Shown: positions 17,202-26,489 of the stretch, one piece after another
How the letters are laid out: each line of letters opens with the position of its first letter
How positions within the stretch are numbered: position 1 is the first letter of the stretch
NCBI GenBank assembly: GCA_963713625.1
Contig: CAVQMN010000004.1
Location: forward strand, 868,001 to 932,000
Direction of reading: 5' to 3'
Length of the DNA stretch: 64,000 nt
DNA from: Bog-756 sp963713625
GTDB taxonomy: Bacteria; Actinomycetota; Acidimicrobiia; Acidimicrobiales; RAAP-2
Notes under the pieces: model-generated
Told to the model about the DNA's origin: nothing
The model's database searches: none
Seen by the model: only the letters and a program-made list of their open reading frames with translations
Translations under genes and position numbers: made by a program

Positions 17202-17528
17202 CTACAGGTGGGCTGACAGCTCCTGGAGGAGTTGGCCCTTGCCCTTGGCCCCGACGATGCGCGCCGCCGGCTCCCCATCCTTGAACAGGATGAGTGTCGG
17301 AATGCTCATCACATCGAAACGCCTGGTGATGTCGAGGTTGTCGTCGATGTTGAGCTTGGCCACTTCGAGCTTCCCGGCCTGTTCCGAGGCGATCTCCTCG
17401 AGCACGGGGGCGATCATCTTGCACGGGCCACACCATTCAGCCCAGAAGTCCACCAGCACAGGAACGTCCGAGGACTTGACATGCTCGTCAAAGCTAGCGT
17501 CGCTCAGGGTTGTGATCTTCTCACTCAT
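17202..17528 (-). CDS. trxA: Thioredoxin
   Basis: The 108-residue protein is a classic thioredoxin, a cytosolic dithiol reductant. It has the WAEWCGPCKM active site, the conserved aspartate in LVDFWAEW, and the cis-proline loop MSIPTLILFKDG. ATG 17528 is preceded by AGGAGG at a usable distance. It is 124 bp downstream of trxB on the same strand, its reductase partner, and upstream of cwlM, the same order as in mycobacteria. Confidence 0.97.
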   Translation of the reverse strand: MSEKITTLSDASFDEHVKSSDVPVLVDFWAEWCGPCKMIAPVLEEIASEQAGKLEVAKLNIDDNLDITRRFDVMSIPTLILFKDGEPAARIVGAKGKGQLLQELSAHL

Positions 17529-17652
17529 CTCAGTCGTTCCTCCTGCCCGGTCTGCGGGCCCTGCCTAGTGTCCCGAACTGGCACACGCTACGTCAACCAC
17601 CGTTGGGTCGTGTGCATTCCCGTCGCCGCCGGACCGGGCAGACCGTGCCCCC

Positions 17653-18618
17653 TCAGTGGGCGGACTGCTGGTCTTCGAGCCACCGCTCCACGTCGATGGA
17701 GGCCATGCAGCCGGAGCCCGCCGCCGTGATGGCCTGACGGTACCGGTGGTCCTGGACGTCGCCGCAGGCGAAGACCCCGTCGACGTTGGTCCGGGTGCCG
17801 TCGAACGTGCGCACGTACCCGTTCTCCTCCAACTCGATCTGCCCCTTGAACAGGGAGGTGTTGGGCTGGTGGCCGATGGCCACGAAGAGACCGGACAGGT
17901 CGATCACCGACTCCTCCTCGCTCAGGTTGTCGCGCACGAGGATCCCGGTGACCTTGGTGTCCCCGAGGACGTCGATGACCGAGGTGTTCCAGCGGAAGGT
18001 GATCTTCGGATTGGCGAAGGCGCGCTGCTGCATGACCTTGGACGCCCGCAGCTCGCCCCGCCGGTGGATGACGGTGACCCTGTCGGCGAACCGGGTGAGG
18101 AAGATGGCCTCCTCGAGGGCGGAGTCGCCCCCGCCGACCACGGCGATCTCCTTCTCCCGGAAGAAGAATCCGTCGCAGGTGGCACAGGTGGACACGCCGT
18201 AGCCGAGGAGCCGCTCCTCGTTGGGCAGATTGAGCATCAACGCCTGGGCCCCGGTGGCGATGATCAGGGCGTCGGCCGCGTACTCCGGCTCCTCGGCATC
18301 GGGGTCGCCGAGCCACAGGCCGAAGGGCCGGCTGGACAGGTCGACCCGGGACACCTTGGCCGTCAGGTATTCGGCACCGAACCGTGCGGCCTGCTCGCGG
18401 AAGGCCTGCATGAGCTCGGGCCCCATGATGCCGTCGACAAATCCGGGATAGTTCTCCACTTCGGTGGTGAGCATCAACTGGCCACCGGGTTGGTCACTGG
18501 TGGACGACGGCTCTCCTTCGATGACCAGGGGGGACAGCTGGGCCCTCGAGGCGTAGATGGCCGCGGTGAGGCCGGCCGGTCCCGAACCGACGATCACCAC
18601 CTGGCGCGACTCGGTCAT
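17653..18618 (-). CDS. trxB: Thioredoxin-disulfide reductase
   Basis: TrxB is the NADPH-dependent flavoenzyme that reduces thioredoxin. The 321-residue product has the FAD-binding GSGPAGLTAAIYASRA, the redox motif STCATCDG, the NADPH-binding VVGGGDSALEEA, and the FAD-contact VFACGDVQDHRYRQAI. A longer upstream frame exists, but ATG 18618 starts the family sequence (ESRQVVIVGSG) and overlaps the stop of the preceding gene (ATGA). The neighbour trxA lies downstream. Confidence 0.97.
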   Translation of the reverse strand: MTESRQVVIVGSGPAGLTAAIYASRAQLSPLVIEGEPSSTSDQPGGQLMLTTEVENYPGFVDGIMGPELMQAFREQAARFGAEYLTAKVSRVDLSSRPFGLWLGDPDAEEPEYAADALIIATGAQALMLNLPNEERLLGYGVSTCATCDGFFFREKEIAVVGGGDSALEEAIFLTRFADRVTVIHRRGELRASKVMQQRAFANPKITFRWNTSVIDVLGDTKVTGILVRDNLSEEESVIDLSGLFVAIGHQPNTSLFKGQIELEENGYVRTFDGTRTNVDGVFACGDVQDHRYRQAITAAGSGCMASIDVERWLEDQQSAH

Positions 18619-18971
18619 GCCGCTTCCTTCGACGGGGCGGCGGAGACGGTGCGCTGGCTCCAGGCCACCACGCCGACGATGACGAAGAGGGCCCCGACCA
18701 CCAGATCGGAAAGCCAGACCCGGCCGTCGAAGGCGTAGACGGTGAGGATGCGGATGAGCGAGACGGACACCAGGCCGACGGTGACCACGGCGGCGGCGAA
18801 GATGATGATGCCGAACACCACGGCGCGGGTGGCGAGCGTAAGGGGCCGGACGGTCTTGTCCCGCAGGAGGGTGACCAGCGACTCCACCATGTCGGTGCCG
18901 CGAACGGGCAGATCGCTGACCGCACCGGCACCGGGCAGTCGGGGCGCGGGTGATTCGGGCTGGGGATCCAT
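18615..18971 (-). CDS. Small two-helix membrane protein of unknown function
   Basis: I do not recognise a named family. The 118-residue product has a Pro-rich hydrophilic N-terminus and then two predicted membrane helices (VVFGIIIFAAAVVTVGLVSV and DLVVGALFVIVGVVAWS), with a short cytoplasmic tail. Its stop overlaps the trxB start by four bases, so it is probably cotranslated with trxB. In mycobacteria sigM and a regulator occupy the place between murJ and trxB; neither is present here. A role with the redox or envelope neighbours is only a guess. Confidence 0.7.
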   Translation of the reverse strand: MDPQPESPAPRLPGAGAVSDLPVRGTDMVESLVTLLRDKTVRPLTLATRAVVFGIIIFAAAVVTVGLVSVSLIRILTVYAFDGRVWLSDLVVGALFVIVGVVAWSQRTVSAAPSKEAA

Positions 18972-19028
18972 GGTGCGAGGATAGTCGGACTCCCAGCCTG
19001 GCCTGGCGGTATGTCGTCGGCCCCCGTG

Positions 19029-19871
19029 TCAGTCGGCGGTGATCATGCACAAGCCGATGGTGCCGGGACCGGTGTGGGTGCCCACCACCGGTCCGAGGTT
19101 CACCACGACCATGGGGTACTCGGAGCGCACGTCCTTCAGCATGTCGGTGAACTCGGCGACGTCGGCGGCCGCGCCGTTGCAGACGGCCAACCTCCTGAGC
19201 GGCGGCGAGGTCACGGCCTTTTCGGCCAGATAGCGCAGGGAGCGACCCCGGGTGCGCTGCTTCGACTCTTCCTCGACCACTCCGTTGACCAGGGCCACGA
19301 CGGGCTTGATGGACAGGAGCGAACCGAGGAGGGCCCGGGCGCCGCCGATCCGCCCGCCCTTCTCGAGGTGCTCGAGGGTGTCCAGCACCCCGAACACCTG
19401 GGTGCGGGAGATGCTCGCCTCGACCCGCTCGACCAGCTCGTCGAGCGTGGCGCCGCCGGCCGCGGCGTCGGCGGCGTCGAGGACGATGAGCCCGAGCCCC
19501 ATGGTCAACGACCTCGAATCGATGGTGCGCACGGGAATCTGGTCGCTCACCCCCTTGGCCGCGGCCACGGCGGCCTGATACGTCGCCGACACTTCGCTCG
19601 AGAGGCTGATGCAGAGCACGCCGTCGTACCCGTCGGCGGCGGCGGCCAGGAAGGCCTCCTGGAAAGCGCCCGGTGACGGCGCCGACGTCTCGGGGAGTAC
19701 GTCGGTGGCCGCGCAACGCGCCCAGAACTCATCCGTCGTGAGCGTGGAGCCGTCGACGAACTCCTCGGAGCCGAACCGGATGGAGAGCGGAACGATGGTC
19801 AGGTTCCGCTCCGCCGCCAGTTCCGCCGAGAGATCACACGCGCTATCGGTTACCACCCGAATCCGGGCCAT
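19029..19871 (-). CDS. DegV family fatty-acid-binding protein (possible internal start within the MurJ ORF)
   Basis: DegV proteins bind a fatty acid and act with FakA-type kinases. This 280-residue segment of the MurJ frame is a complete DegV (MARIRVVTDSACDLSAELAA, CISLSSEVSATYQAA, LEKGGRIGGARALLGSLLSI, VVGTHTGPGTIG). ATG 19871 has GAGGAG four bases upstream, so it could be translated separately even if the fusion is also made. It normally stands alone. No FakA-like kinase lies next to it here. Confidence 0.75.
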   Translation of the reverse strand: MARIRVVTDSACDLSAELAAERNLTIVPLSIRFGSEEFVDGSTLTTDEFWARCAATDVLPETSAPSPGAFQEAFLAAAADGYDGVLCISLSSEVSATYQAAVAAAKGVSDQIPVRTIDSRSLTMGLGLIVLDAADAAAGGATLDELVERVEASISRTQVFGVLDTLEHLEKGGRIGGARALLGSLLSIKPVVALVNGVVEEESKQRTRGRSLRYLAEKAVTSPPLRRLAVCNGAAADVAEFTDMLKDVRSEYPMVVVNLGPVVGTHTGPGTIGLCMITAD

Positions 19872-21716
19872 CGACTCCTCCTCGTCCCCCGGCGGCTGTT
19901 CGTCCTCGGGTTCATCGGTGACCGGTCGCAGGCCACCGTAAGGTGCACGAGGGGACTGGTCGTCGAGTCTGCCATGGAACGGCTCGTCCGTCGGGCCGTC
20001 CGTCGGGCCGTCCGTCGTCTCGTCGGCCACGTCGTCGGCCGGGCCGGCCGGTTCGCCGGGCCCGGGAGGGTAACGCCGGAGCGGGCCGGGCGAAGCCGGC
20101 GGGGCAGGGGGCGTCCGGCGGGAGGAGCGCTGGGCCAGCAGGCCGGCGGTGGCCACGTAGGCGATCAGCCCGACGACCACGGCCAGCACCACCCGGGCCA
20201 GCAGCCCGACGCCGGAGGGGGCACCGGAGATGTTGAGGGCGAGCACGGTGGCCACCGCCATCACTCCCGAGGCGCCGAGCACCCGCTTGACCGGGATGGT
20301 CAACTCGTCGCCCCCGAGGCCGCCCACCCGCTGGCGAATGACAGCCAGCGCCAGGGCGGCGGCGGCCGTGTAGGCGATGGAGAGCGAGAGCGCGAGGCCC
20401 CGGACCCCGAGCGGCCCGACCAGGGCCACCCCGAAGACGACGTTGAGGCCGTTCTCCACCAGGTACAGGCGGAAGGCGGTCCGGGTGTCCTGCATGGCCT
20501 GGAGGATCCGGACCATGTAGAGGAACGTGCAGAACCCGGGGAGGCCGAGGGAGAACATGGCCAGGGCGGTGGCCGCCGAATTGGCATCGGTGGTGGTCTC
20601 GGCTCCGTGGGCCAGGACCAGGTCGATCAGGGGGTGGGCCAGGAGCACCATGCCCACGGCCGAGGGGATGATGATGGCCAGGATCCCCCGGAGGCCGAAC
20701 GCCATGCGGTGCCGGAAGGCGTCCATATCGCCGCGGGCCCAACGGGAGGCCAGCGAGGGGGTCACCGCGCTCATGACCGAGACGGCCACGATCCCGTACG
20801 GGAGTTGGAAGAACCGGTAGGCGTACGTGTACGCGGAGACGGCGCCCGGCGTCTTCACCCCGTCGGCCAGGGCCAGGATGATCACGAGCGCCACCTGGTT
20901 GGCCACCACCCAACCGAAGGTCCAACCGGCCAGGCGGGTGATCTTGTGCATGGCCTCGTGGGCCGGGCGCCACAGAAAGCGGATGTGCAGTTGGGCGCGG
21001 AGCAGGGAGGGCACGAGGAGCCCGGCCTGGACCACCACACCGAGGGTGGTTCCGACGGCCAGCAGCACCAGGCCGGCGTGGTGGGCGTCGACCGAGGCCA
21101 GGCTGGGTCGGGGCACGAGGGCGTGGAACCAGAGGAGGACCACGATGACCACCAGGTTGTTGGCGATGGGGACGAACATCGGCGCGGCGAACTTGCCCCG
21201 GGTGTTCAACAAGGCGGTGAACAGGGCGATGAGGCCGTAGCAGGTGAGCTGGGGAACGAACCAACGCAGGAAGAAGACGGCTTGCTGTCGCTGCTGGACC
21301 ACATCGGGGTTGTGGTTGGTCACGGTATAGAGGTGGATGATGTCCGGGGTGAGGAAGAAGAAGGCCACGGTGGCCGCCAGGAGGACGACGACGGTCACGG
21401 TGACGACCGCGGAGATGGCCTCCCATGCCTCGTCGGCCCGGCGGGTGGTGAGATGGTCGACGAACACGGGGACGAAGGTGGCTGACAGCACGCCCCCGAT
21501 GACGATGTCGGTGATGATGTTGGGGGTGGTGTTGGCCAGGTTGTAGGCGTCGGCGAACCCTCCGCCCCCGAGGGCCACGGTGAGCGCCACCACGCTGGCC
21601 AGTCCGGTGATCCTCGACAGCGTGGTCCCGACGGCCATTCCCGCGGTGGCGCCGGCCAGCCTCCGCCGGCCTCCGCCGGGCGCGGCCGGCAGGCCGTCGA
21701 TTTCCGTGTCGGTCAC
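19029..21716 (-). CDS. murJ: MurJ lipid II flippase fused in frame to a DegV domain
   Basis: One open frame of 895 residues begins at GTG 21716, which overlaps the DUF6049 stop (GTGA) and has AGGAGG upstream. Residues 1 to about 527 are a MurJ/MviN polysaccharide-flippase-like protein with about 14 membrane helices (TTPNIITDIVIGGVLSATFV, FFQLPYGIVAVSVMSAVTPS, MVRILQAMQDTRTAFRLYLV). Residues 528-615 are a Pro/Gly/Asp/Glu-rich linker with TDGPTDGPTDEP repeats. Residues 616-895 are a complete DegV fatty-acid-binding protein (IRVVTDSACDLSAELA, THTGPGTIG). There is no stop between them. MurJ normally ends near residue 540, so this is either a genuine fusion or the result of a lost stop. The DegV part also has its own strong ribosome-binding site. 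Confidence 0.85.
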   Translation of the reverse strand: MTDTEIDGLPAAPGGGRRRLAGATAGMAVGTTLSRITGLASVVALTVALGGGGFADAYNLANTTPNIITDIVIGGVLSATFVPVFVDHLTTRRADEAWEAISAVVTVTVVVLLAATVAFFFLTPDIIHLYTVTNHNPDVVQQRQQAVFFLRWFVPQLTCYGLIALFTALLNTRGKFAAPMFVPIANNLVVIVVLLWFHALVPRPSLASVDAHHAGLVLLAVGTTLGVVVQAGLLVPSLLRAQLHIRFLWRPAHEAMHKITRLAGWTFGWVVANQVALVIILALADGVKTPGAVSAYTYAYRFFQLPYGIVAVSVMSAVTPSLASRWARGDMDAFRHRMAFGLRGILAIIIPSAVGMVLLAHPLIDLVLAHGAETTTDANSAATALAMFSLGLPGFCTFLYMVRILQAMQDTRTAFRLYLVENGLNVVFGVALVGPLGVRGLALSLSIAYTAAAALALAVIRQRVGGLGGDELTIPVKRVLGASGVMAVATVLALNISGAPSGVGLLARVVLAVVVGLIAYVATAGLLAQRSSRRTPPAPPASPGPLRRYPPGPGEPAGPADDVADETTDGPTDGPTDEPFHGRLDDQSPRAPYGGLRPVTDEPEDEQPPGDEEESMARIRVVTDSACDLSAELAAERNLTIVPLSIRFGSEEFVDGSTLTTDEFWARCAATDVLPETSAPSPGAFQEAFLAAAADGYDGVLCISLSSEVSATYQAAVAAAKGVSDQIPVRTIDSRSLTMGLGLIVLDAADAAAGGATLDELVERVEASISRTQVFGVLDTLEHLEKGGRIGGARALLGSLLSIKPVVALVNGVVEEESKQRTRGRSLRYLAEKAVTSPPLRRLAVCNGAAADVAEFTDMLKDVRSEYPMVVVNLGPVVGTHTGPGTIGLCMITAD

Positions 21717-23911
21717 CCGACCTCCTGTGGAGGGCCCGACGGTGCCGCCTGCTCCTCGGCCCGCCGGAGGGCGCGTCGCTTGCGCGACGTCCGCACCCAC
21801 CAGACGGCGAGGACGAGCACGGCACCGAGAGAGAGGACGATGCCCACGATCGAGGTGGCGGTGGAACGGACGACGATCTGACCGCTGGAGAGGAGGAGGC
21901 CGCCCGAGGGTGCATCGAGGGTGATCCCGACGGTGAAGACCCCCGACGTGCGGGCCTTGACCTTCACGTAGACGACGTTGGTGTGGCTGTGGCCCGGAAG
22001 CACGGTGGTCGACTGGGTCCAACCGGTGGTTCCGTTGGCGAACAGCAGCTTGTCGCTGGTGACCGTCAGCGTCGCCCTGACCGGGTAGGGCGCCGAGGAC
22101 AGGATGTCGATGGGCAGGGTGCCCTGCTGGGAGGTGAGGGTGATCGACTGGCCGCTCGCCACCTGCAGCTGGGCCAGTTGGGCGTCCACCGCCGACCGGG
22201 TGTTGTCGAGCACCGCCGACTGCTGGCTCGGTCGCAGGAGGTCGGACTCACCGGCCAGCACCAGATCCCCGAGGGGCGCGCTGAGGGAGCGGGCCGTCGG
22301 TGCTGCCACCGAGAAGCTGTTGATGCGCTGCCGCTGGGTGCGGATGGCGGCGGCCGGCAGTCCCGAGCTGCCGCTGCCCGACGGGAGGCGGCACCCGCTG
22401 TGGCAGGTGGTGGCGCCGGGAAAGGTGGCGAACAGAGCAGCGACGGTGACCGGTTGGATGATCGGGTTACCGGCCACCGCGCCGAGCAGGGCGTTCACGA
22501 ACGCCGGGTCGTCGGACCACGAGGAGGGGGGAACGGCGACGACCGCCCGGGCAGTGTCGTCGTTCGGCTGCTCGTAGTAGATCTGGGCCAGCTCGGCCAC
22601 CAGCTGGTGGGCGGCGAGGACGGGGTTCCCGGCCGGCCCGGTGAACCGGGCCGGGAGGTCGGAGGCGAAGGCGGTCATCGGTGCGCCACCGCTCGTGGTG
22701 AGGACGAAGGGCTCGGCCGTCGATCCGTTGGTGGGTGGTGACGACACCGTGCCCGAAGGGATGATGACCTGGCTGTAGCCATCCGACTGGAGCTGGTCGA
22801 GCGCGGCGGTGTCCAACCCCTTGTCGGCGATCCAGGTTCCCAGGTGACCGGGGGTGGCGGCCAGGTGGGTGACCTGGCCGGAGATCTCGGTGGTCCCCTG
22901 AGCGACCTGCCTGGCCAGCTCGTCGCTCAGGCCGGTGGCGACCAGGCCGGAGGCGTCGACAGGGGCGAAGGGGGAGGACGCGAACTGGTGGACGCTGGGG
23001 CTGGCGGCCAGAGCCGAGAGCTGGTTCACCGCGGCCTGGTGGCCGGTCCGTTGCAGGGCGCCGACGGTCTGGGCGCTGACGGCCAGGGTCACCGGGACGG
23101 TGGAGTTCTGGCTGATGGCCCCGATGGTGTCGACGACCCCGGTCATGGCCGCGGGCGTCGGGGTGGCCAGGGCGGCGGCCGGCCGGGCCTGCAACTGGCT
23201 CGCCGTCGGAGCCGGAGCGGCGACGATGGGAGTGCGGACGGGAAGTACCAGGGCGAAGCGCAGCCGTTGGGTGCCGCTCGGGGCATCGGTGTAGATGAGG
23301 TGGGTGGTGATGCCGCCGACCACCTGGCCGTTGGCCGTGTCCACCAGGTCGACGCGCACCGGGTAGACCCCCGCGGGATAGAGGCCGCACTGGTCGGCCA
23401 CCGAGGCCAGGTCGATGGTGAACCCGCCGGTCGCTGACGGGGCCTGGTCGTCCACCTTCACCGGGAGCGAGAGGTTGAAGCCGCCGGCCGCAGCCGCCGG
23501 CAGCGCGCTGAGCGGGAGCGGAGCGCTGGTCGAGGAGAGCGGGGAACCTGACGGCGGCGCCATCACCGACTGGTCGAATCCGGAGACGCTGGACAGGCAG
23601 GGATAGACGGCGATCGACAGACCGAGCTGGCTGGTCGGCGGCGTCCCCGCTCCGGCCTCGAGCCGCAGCGAGAAGTTCTGACCCTTGGTCACCCATGGCG
23701 TCTGGGACAGGAGGGTCAGGGGGGCGGACGGCGTCCGGTTCACGGCGACAGCCACCGACGCACGGGTGTGTGCGGAAGCGTTGCCGGAGGCGAGGAGCAG
23801 GGCCAGGAGGACGACGGCCACACCCGGCCCCACGGACGCCCAACAGCCCGGGCGACGCAGGGACCTCCGTCGGCTGCCGCTGGGGCATGGGCTGCCACGT
23901 TCCCGATCCAC
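21713..23911 (-). CDS. DUF6049 family envelope protein, secreted with C-terminal anchor
   Basis: The 732-residue product matches the actinobacterial protein family encoded next to murJ in mycobacteria, of unproven function and probably tied to cell-wall synthesis. It has an Arg-rich N-terminus and a hydrophobic signal segment (VAVVLLALLLASGNASA). A large extracellular region rich in Ala, Ser and Thr follows, and then a single membrane helix near the C-terminus (IVLSLGAVLVLAVWWV) with a basic tail. The stop overlaps the murJ GTG start. The gene is divergent from pcnA, 42 bp apart by their starts. Confidence 0.8.
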   Translation of the reverse strand: MDRERGSPCPSGSRRRSLRRPGCWASVGPGVAVVLLALLLASGNASAHTRASVAVAVNRTPSAPLTLLSQTPWVTKGQNFSLRLEAGAGTPPTSQLGLSIAVYPCLSSVSGFDQSVMAPPSGSPLSSTSAPLPLSALPAAAAGGFNLSLPVKVDDQAPSATGGFTIDLASVADQCGLYPAGVYPVRVDLVDTANGQVVGGITTHLIYTDAPSGTQRLRFALVLPVRTPIVAAPAPTASQLQARPAAALATPTPAAMTGVVDTIGAISQNSTVPVTLAVSAQTVGALQRTGHQAAVNQLSALAASPSVHQFASSPFAPVDASGLVATGLSDELARQVAQGTTEISGQVTHLAATPGHLGTWIADKGLDTAALDQLQSDGYSQVIIPSGTVSSPPTNGSTAEPFVLTTSGGAPMTAFASDLPARFTGPAGNPVLAAHQLVAELAQIYYEQPNDDTARAVVAVPPSSWSDDPAFVNALLGAVAGNPIIQPVTVAALFATFPGATTCHSGCRLPSGSGSSGLPAAAIRTQRQRINSFSVAAPTARSLSAPLGDLVLAGESDLLRPSQQSAVLDNTRSAVDAQLAQLQVASGQSITLTSQQGTLPIDILSSAPYPVRATLTVTSDKLLFANGTTGWTQSTTVLPGHSHTNVVYVKVKARTSGVFTVGITLDAPSGGLLLSSGQIVVRSTATSIVGIVLSLGAVLVLAVWWVRTSRKRRALRRAEEQAAPSGPPQEVG

Positions 23912-23952
23912 GTCGGACGGCAGCCTACGCCAGTCGCACTACCCTCGGCGGC

Positions 23953-25341
23953 GTGTTCCCTGAGCGACTGCAACCCTTGGTGGAGGCCACGGCCGAGCTT
24001 TCCGACCGGTTCCGGTCGGCGGGTCACTCCCTCTACCTGGTGGGGGGTTCGGTCCGTGATGCCATCTTCGCCGAGGACGACTCCACCGTGGCCGAGGACG
24101 GTTCGGACCTCGATTTCACCACCGACGCCCGGCCCGATGCCATCGAGGCGGTGGTCAGCGGCTGGGCCGACGCAGTGTGGACCCAGGGAAAGCGCTTCGG
24201 GACCATCGGATGCCTGCGTGACGGGCAGAAGTACGAGATCACCACCCACCGGGCCGAGGCCTACCGTCCCGACTCCCGCAAGCCCGACGTGGCCTTCGGC
24301 ACCCGGGTGGAGGACGACCTGGCCCGGCGGGACTTCACCATCAACGCCATGGCGCTGCGGCTGCCCGAGCTCGAGCTCATCGATCCGTTCGACGGCCTGG
24401 ACGACATCGCCGCCCACCGGCTCCGCACGCCGCTCGATCCCGAGGTGTCCTTCGCCGACGATCCGCTCCGCATGCTGCGGGCCGCCCGGTTCATCGCCAA
24501 GCTGAACCTGGAACCGGCCCCTGAGCTGGTGGCCGCCGTCCGGGCCGGGCATGAGCGGCTGTCCATCGTCTCGGCCGAGCGGATCCGGGATGAGCTGGAC
24601 AGGATCGTGATGGTGCCGGTGCCCTCGGTGGCCCTGTGGTTCGTCGTCCGCACCGGACTGGCCGACGAGTTCCTGCCCGAACTACCGGCGCTGGCTCTCG
24701 AGCAGGACCCGATCCACCGGCACAAGGACGTGCTCGCCCACACGCTGGCGGTGGTGGACAAGACGAGCCCCGATCGCATGTTGCGCCTGGCCGCGCTCTT
24801 CCACGACGTGGGCAAGCCCAGGACCCGGGCGTACGCCGACGGAGGCGTGACCTTCCACCACCACGAGGTGGTCGGTGCCCGCATGACCCGGAAGCGCATG
24901 CAGGCCCTGCGGTATCCCAACGACGAGGTCGAGGTGGTGACCGAGTTGGTCAATCTGCACCTCCGCTTCCACACCTACCGGCTGGGATGGACCGACCGAG
25001 CCGTGCGCCGCTACGTCCGGGACGCAGGCCCGTTGCTCGACCGCCTCAACGAGCTGACCCGGTGTGACTGCACGACCCGCAACGTCAACAAGGCCCGGGC
25101 CCTCGGCCGACGCATGGACGAGCTCGAGGCGCGCATCGACGAACTCCGCCAACAAGAGGAGCTCGACGCCATCCGTCCTGACCTCGACGGCGCACAGGTC
25201 ATGGCTGAGCTGGGTCTCGAGCCGGGGCGCGATGTGGGTCGGGCCCTCGCCTTCCTGCTCGAGCTACGGCTCGAAGAAGGACCGCTGGGTGAGGAGGAGG
25301 CCCGCCAGCGCCTCAGGGAATGGTGGTCGCAGCCGGCGTGA
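23953..25341 (+). CDS. pcnA: CCA tRNA nucleotidyltransferase / poly(A) polymerase family
   Basis: This enzyme adds or repairs the 3' CCA of tRNAs, or adds poly(A). The 462-residue protein has the nucleotidyltransferase motif LVGGSVRDAIF, the acidic DLDFTTDARPD, the RRDFTINAMALR segment and an HD-type domain (LAALFHDVGKPRTRAY). A longer open frame runs upstream to 23695 but covers the DUF6049 start, so GTG 23953 (FPERLQPLVEA) is preferred. Mycobacteria have the same gene (pcnA) at the other end of the murJ-DUF6049 group. Confidence 0.92.
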   Translation: MFPERLQPLVEATAELSDRFRSAGHSLYLVGGSVRDAIFAEDDSTVAEDGSDLDFTTDARPDAIEAVVSGWADAVWTQGKRFGTIGCLRDGQKYEITTHRAEAYRPDSRKPDVAFGTRVEDDLARRDFTINAMALRLPELELIDPFDGLDDIAAHRLRTPLDPEVSFADDPLRMLRAARFIAKLNLEPAPELVAAVRAGHERLSIVSAERIRDELDRIVMVPVPSVALWFVVRTGLADEFLPELPALALEQDPIHRHKDVLAHTLAVVDKTSPDRMLRLAALFHDVGKPRTRAYADGGVTFHHHEVVGARMTRKRMQALRYPNDEVEVVTELVNLHLRFHTYRLGWTDRAVRRYVRDAGPLLDRLNELTRCDCTTRNVNKARALGRRMDELEARIDELRQQEELDAIRPDLDGAQVMAELGLEPGRDVGRALAFLLELRLEEGPLGEEEARQRLREWWSQPA

Positions 25342-25391
25342 CCCCGGCCCGGGCGGGGACCCGGGGCGGACCGACGAGCGGACCCGAGCGG

Positions 25392-26489
25392 TCAATCCTC
25401 GGGCCACACCGGGCCGGGATCCCCGTCGGCGAACGACTCGACCAGGTCGTGGGCCACGTCATCGTGGTACTGGACCGGCGGTGACTTCATGAAATAGGCC
25501 GACGGCCCGAGGAGAGGTCCACCGATACCGCGGTCGAGTGCGAGCTTGGTGCACCGGACGGCATCGATGATGACGCCGGCCGAGTTGGGGGAGTCCCACA
25601 CCTCGAGCTTGAGTTCGAGGTTGAGCGGGACGTCGCCGAAGTTGCGACCCTCCATCCGGATATAGGCCCACTTGCGGTCGTGGAGCCACGGCACATGGTC
25701 GGAGGGGCCGATATGGACATCGTCGGCCGGGAGGGCACCGTGCTCGATCTGGCTGGTCACCGCCTGGGTCTTCGAGACCTTCTTCGATTCGAGGCGGTCC
25801 CGCTCCAACATGTTCTTGAAGTCCATGTTGCCACCCACATTGAGCTGGTACGTGTGGTCGAGGGCCAGACCCCGGTCCTCGAACAGGCGGGTCAGGATCC
25901 GGTGCACGATCGTCGAGCCGACCTGGCTCTTGATGTCGTCGCCCACGATGGGCAGGCCGGCGGCTTGGAAGCGGCGGGCCCACTCTGGGTCGGAGGCGAT
26001 GAACACCGGGATGGCGTTGACGAAGCCCACCCCCGCCTCCAGGCATGCCTCGGCGTAGAAGCGCTGGGCCTGCTCCGAGCCCACCGGGAGGTAGCTGACC
26101 AGGACGTCAGCCCGGGAGTCCTTGAGGGCGGCGACGACATCGATGGGTTCCGCCGGCGATTCCTCGACCGTCTCGCGGTAGTACTTCCCGAACCCGTCGA
26201 GGGTGGGCCCACGCTGCACCGTCACCCCGAGCTCCCCCACCCCGGCGAACCTGATGGTGTTGTTCTGCCCGGCGAAGATGGCCTTCCCGAGGTCGGTGCC
26301 GACCTTGGCCGCGTCGGCATCGAAGGCGGCCACGAATTCGAGGTCCCGGACGTGGTAGCCACCGAGGACCACGTGCATCAGCCCGGGGACCGTTTCGGTC
26401 GGATCGGCATCCCGGTAGTACTCGACTCCTTGAACGAGCGAGCTGGCGCAGTTGCCCACGCCGGCGATGGCCACACGGATCGTGCTCAT
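25392..26489 (-). CDS. ino1: Inositol-3-phosphate synthase
   Basis: This NAD-dependent enzyme converts glucose 6-phosphate to inositol 3-phosphate, the first step to phosphatidylinositol and mycothiol in actinobacteria. The 365-residue product has the N-terminal NAD site IAGVGNCASSLVQGV, the mid segment GDDIKSQVGSTIVHRI and the catalytic region GGNMDFKNMLERDRLESKK. The length is standard for the actinobacterial form. The ATG start at 26489 overlaps the stop of the padR gene (ATGA), so the regulator and enzyme are cotranscribed, as in mycobacteria. Regulation from the palindrome at 27264-27286 is likely. Confidence 0.96.
   Translation of the reverse strand: MSTIRVAIAGVGNCASSLVQGVEYYRDADPTETVPGLMHVVLGGYHVRDLEFVAAFDADAAKVGTDLGKAIFAGQNNTIRFAGVGELGVTVQRGPTLDGFGKYYRETVEESPAEPIDVVAALKDSRADVLVSYLPVGSEQAQRFYAEACLEAGVGFVNAIPVFIASDPEWARRFQAAGLPIVGDDIKSQVGSTIVHRILTRLFEDRGLALDHTYQLNVGGNMDFKNMLERDRLESKKVSKTQAVTSQIEHGALPADDVHIGPSDHVPWLHDRKWAYIRMEGRNFGDVPLNLELKLEVWDSPNSAGVIIDAVRCTKLALDRGIGGPLLGPSAYFMKSPPVQYHDDVAHDLVESFADGDPGPVWPED

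Noticed and set aside
18619..19716. Upstream extension of the trxB frame
   Set aside because: TrxB starts at 18618 by similarity and overlap; the rest is a shadow of the membrane-protein and DegV regions.
19974..21485. 503-residue plus-strand open frame
   Set aside because: Shadow of the MurJ coding region.
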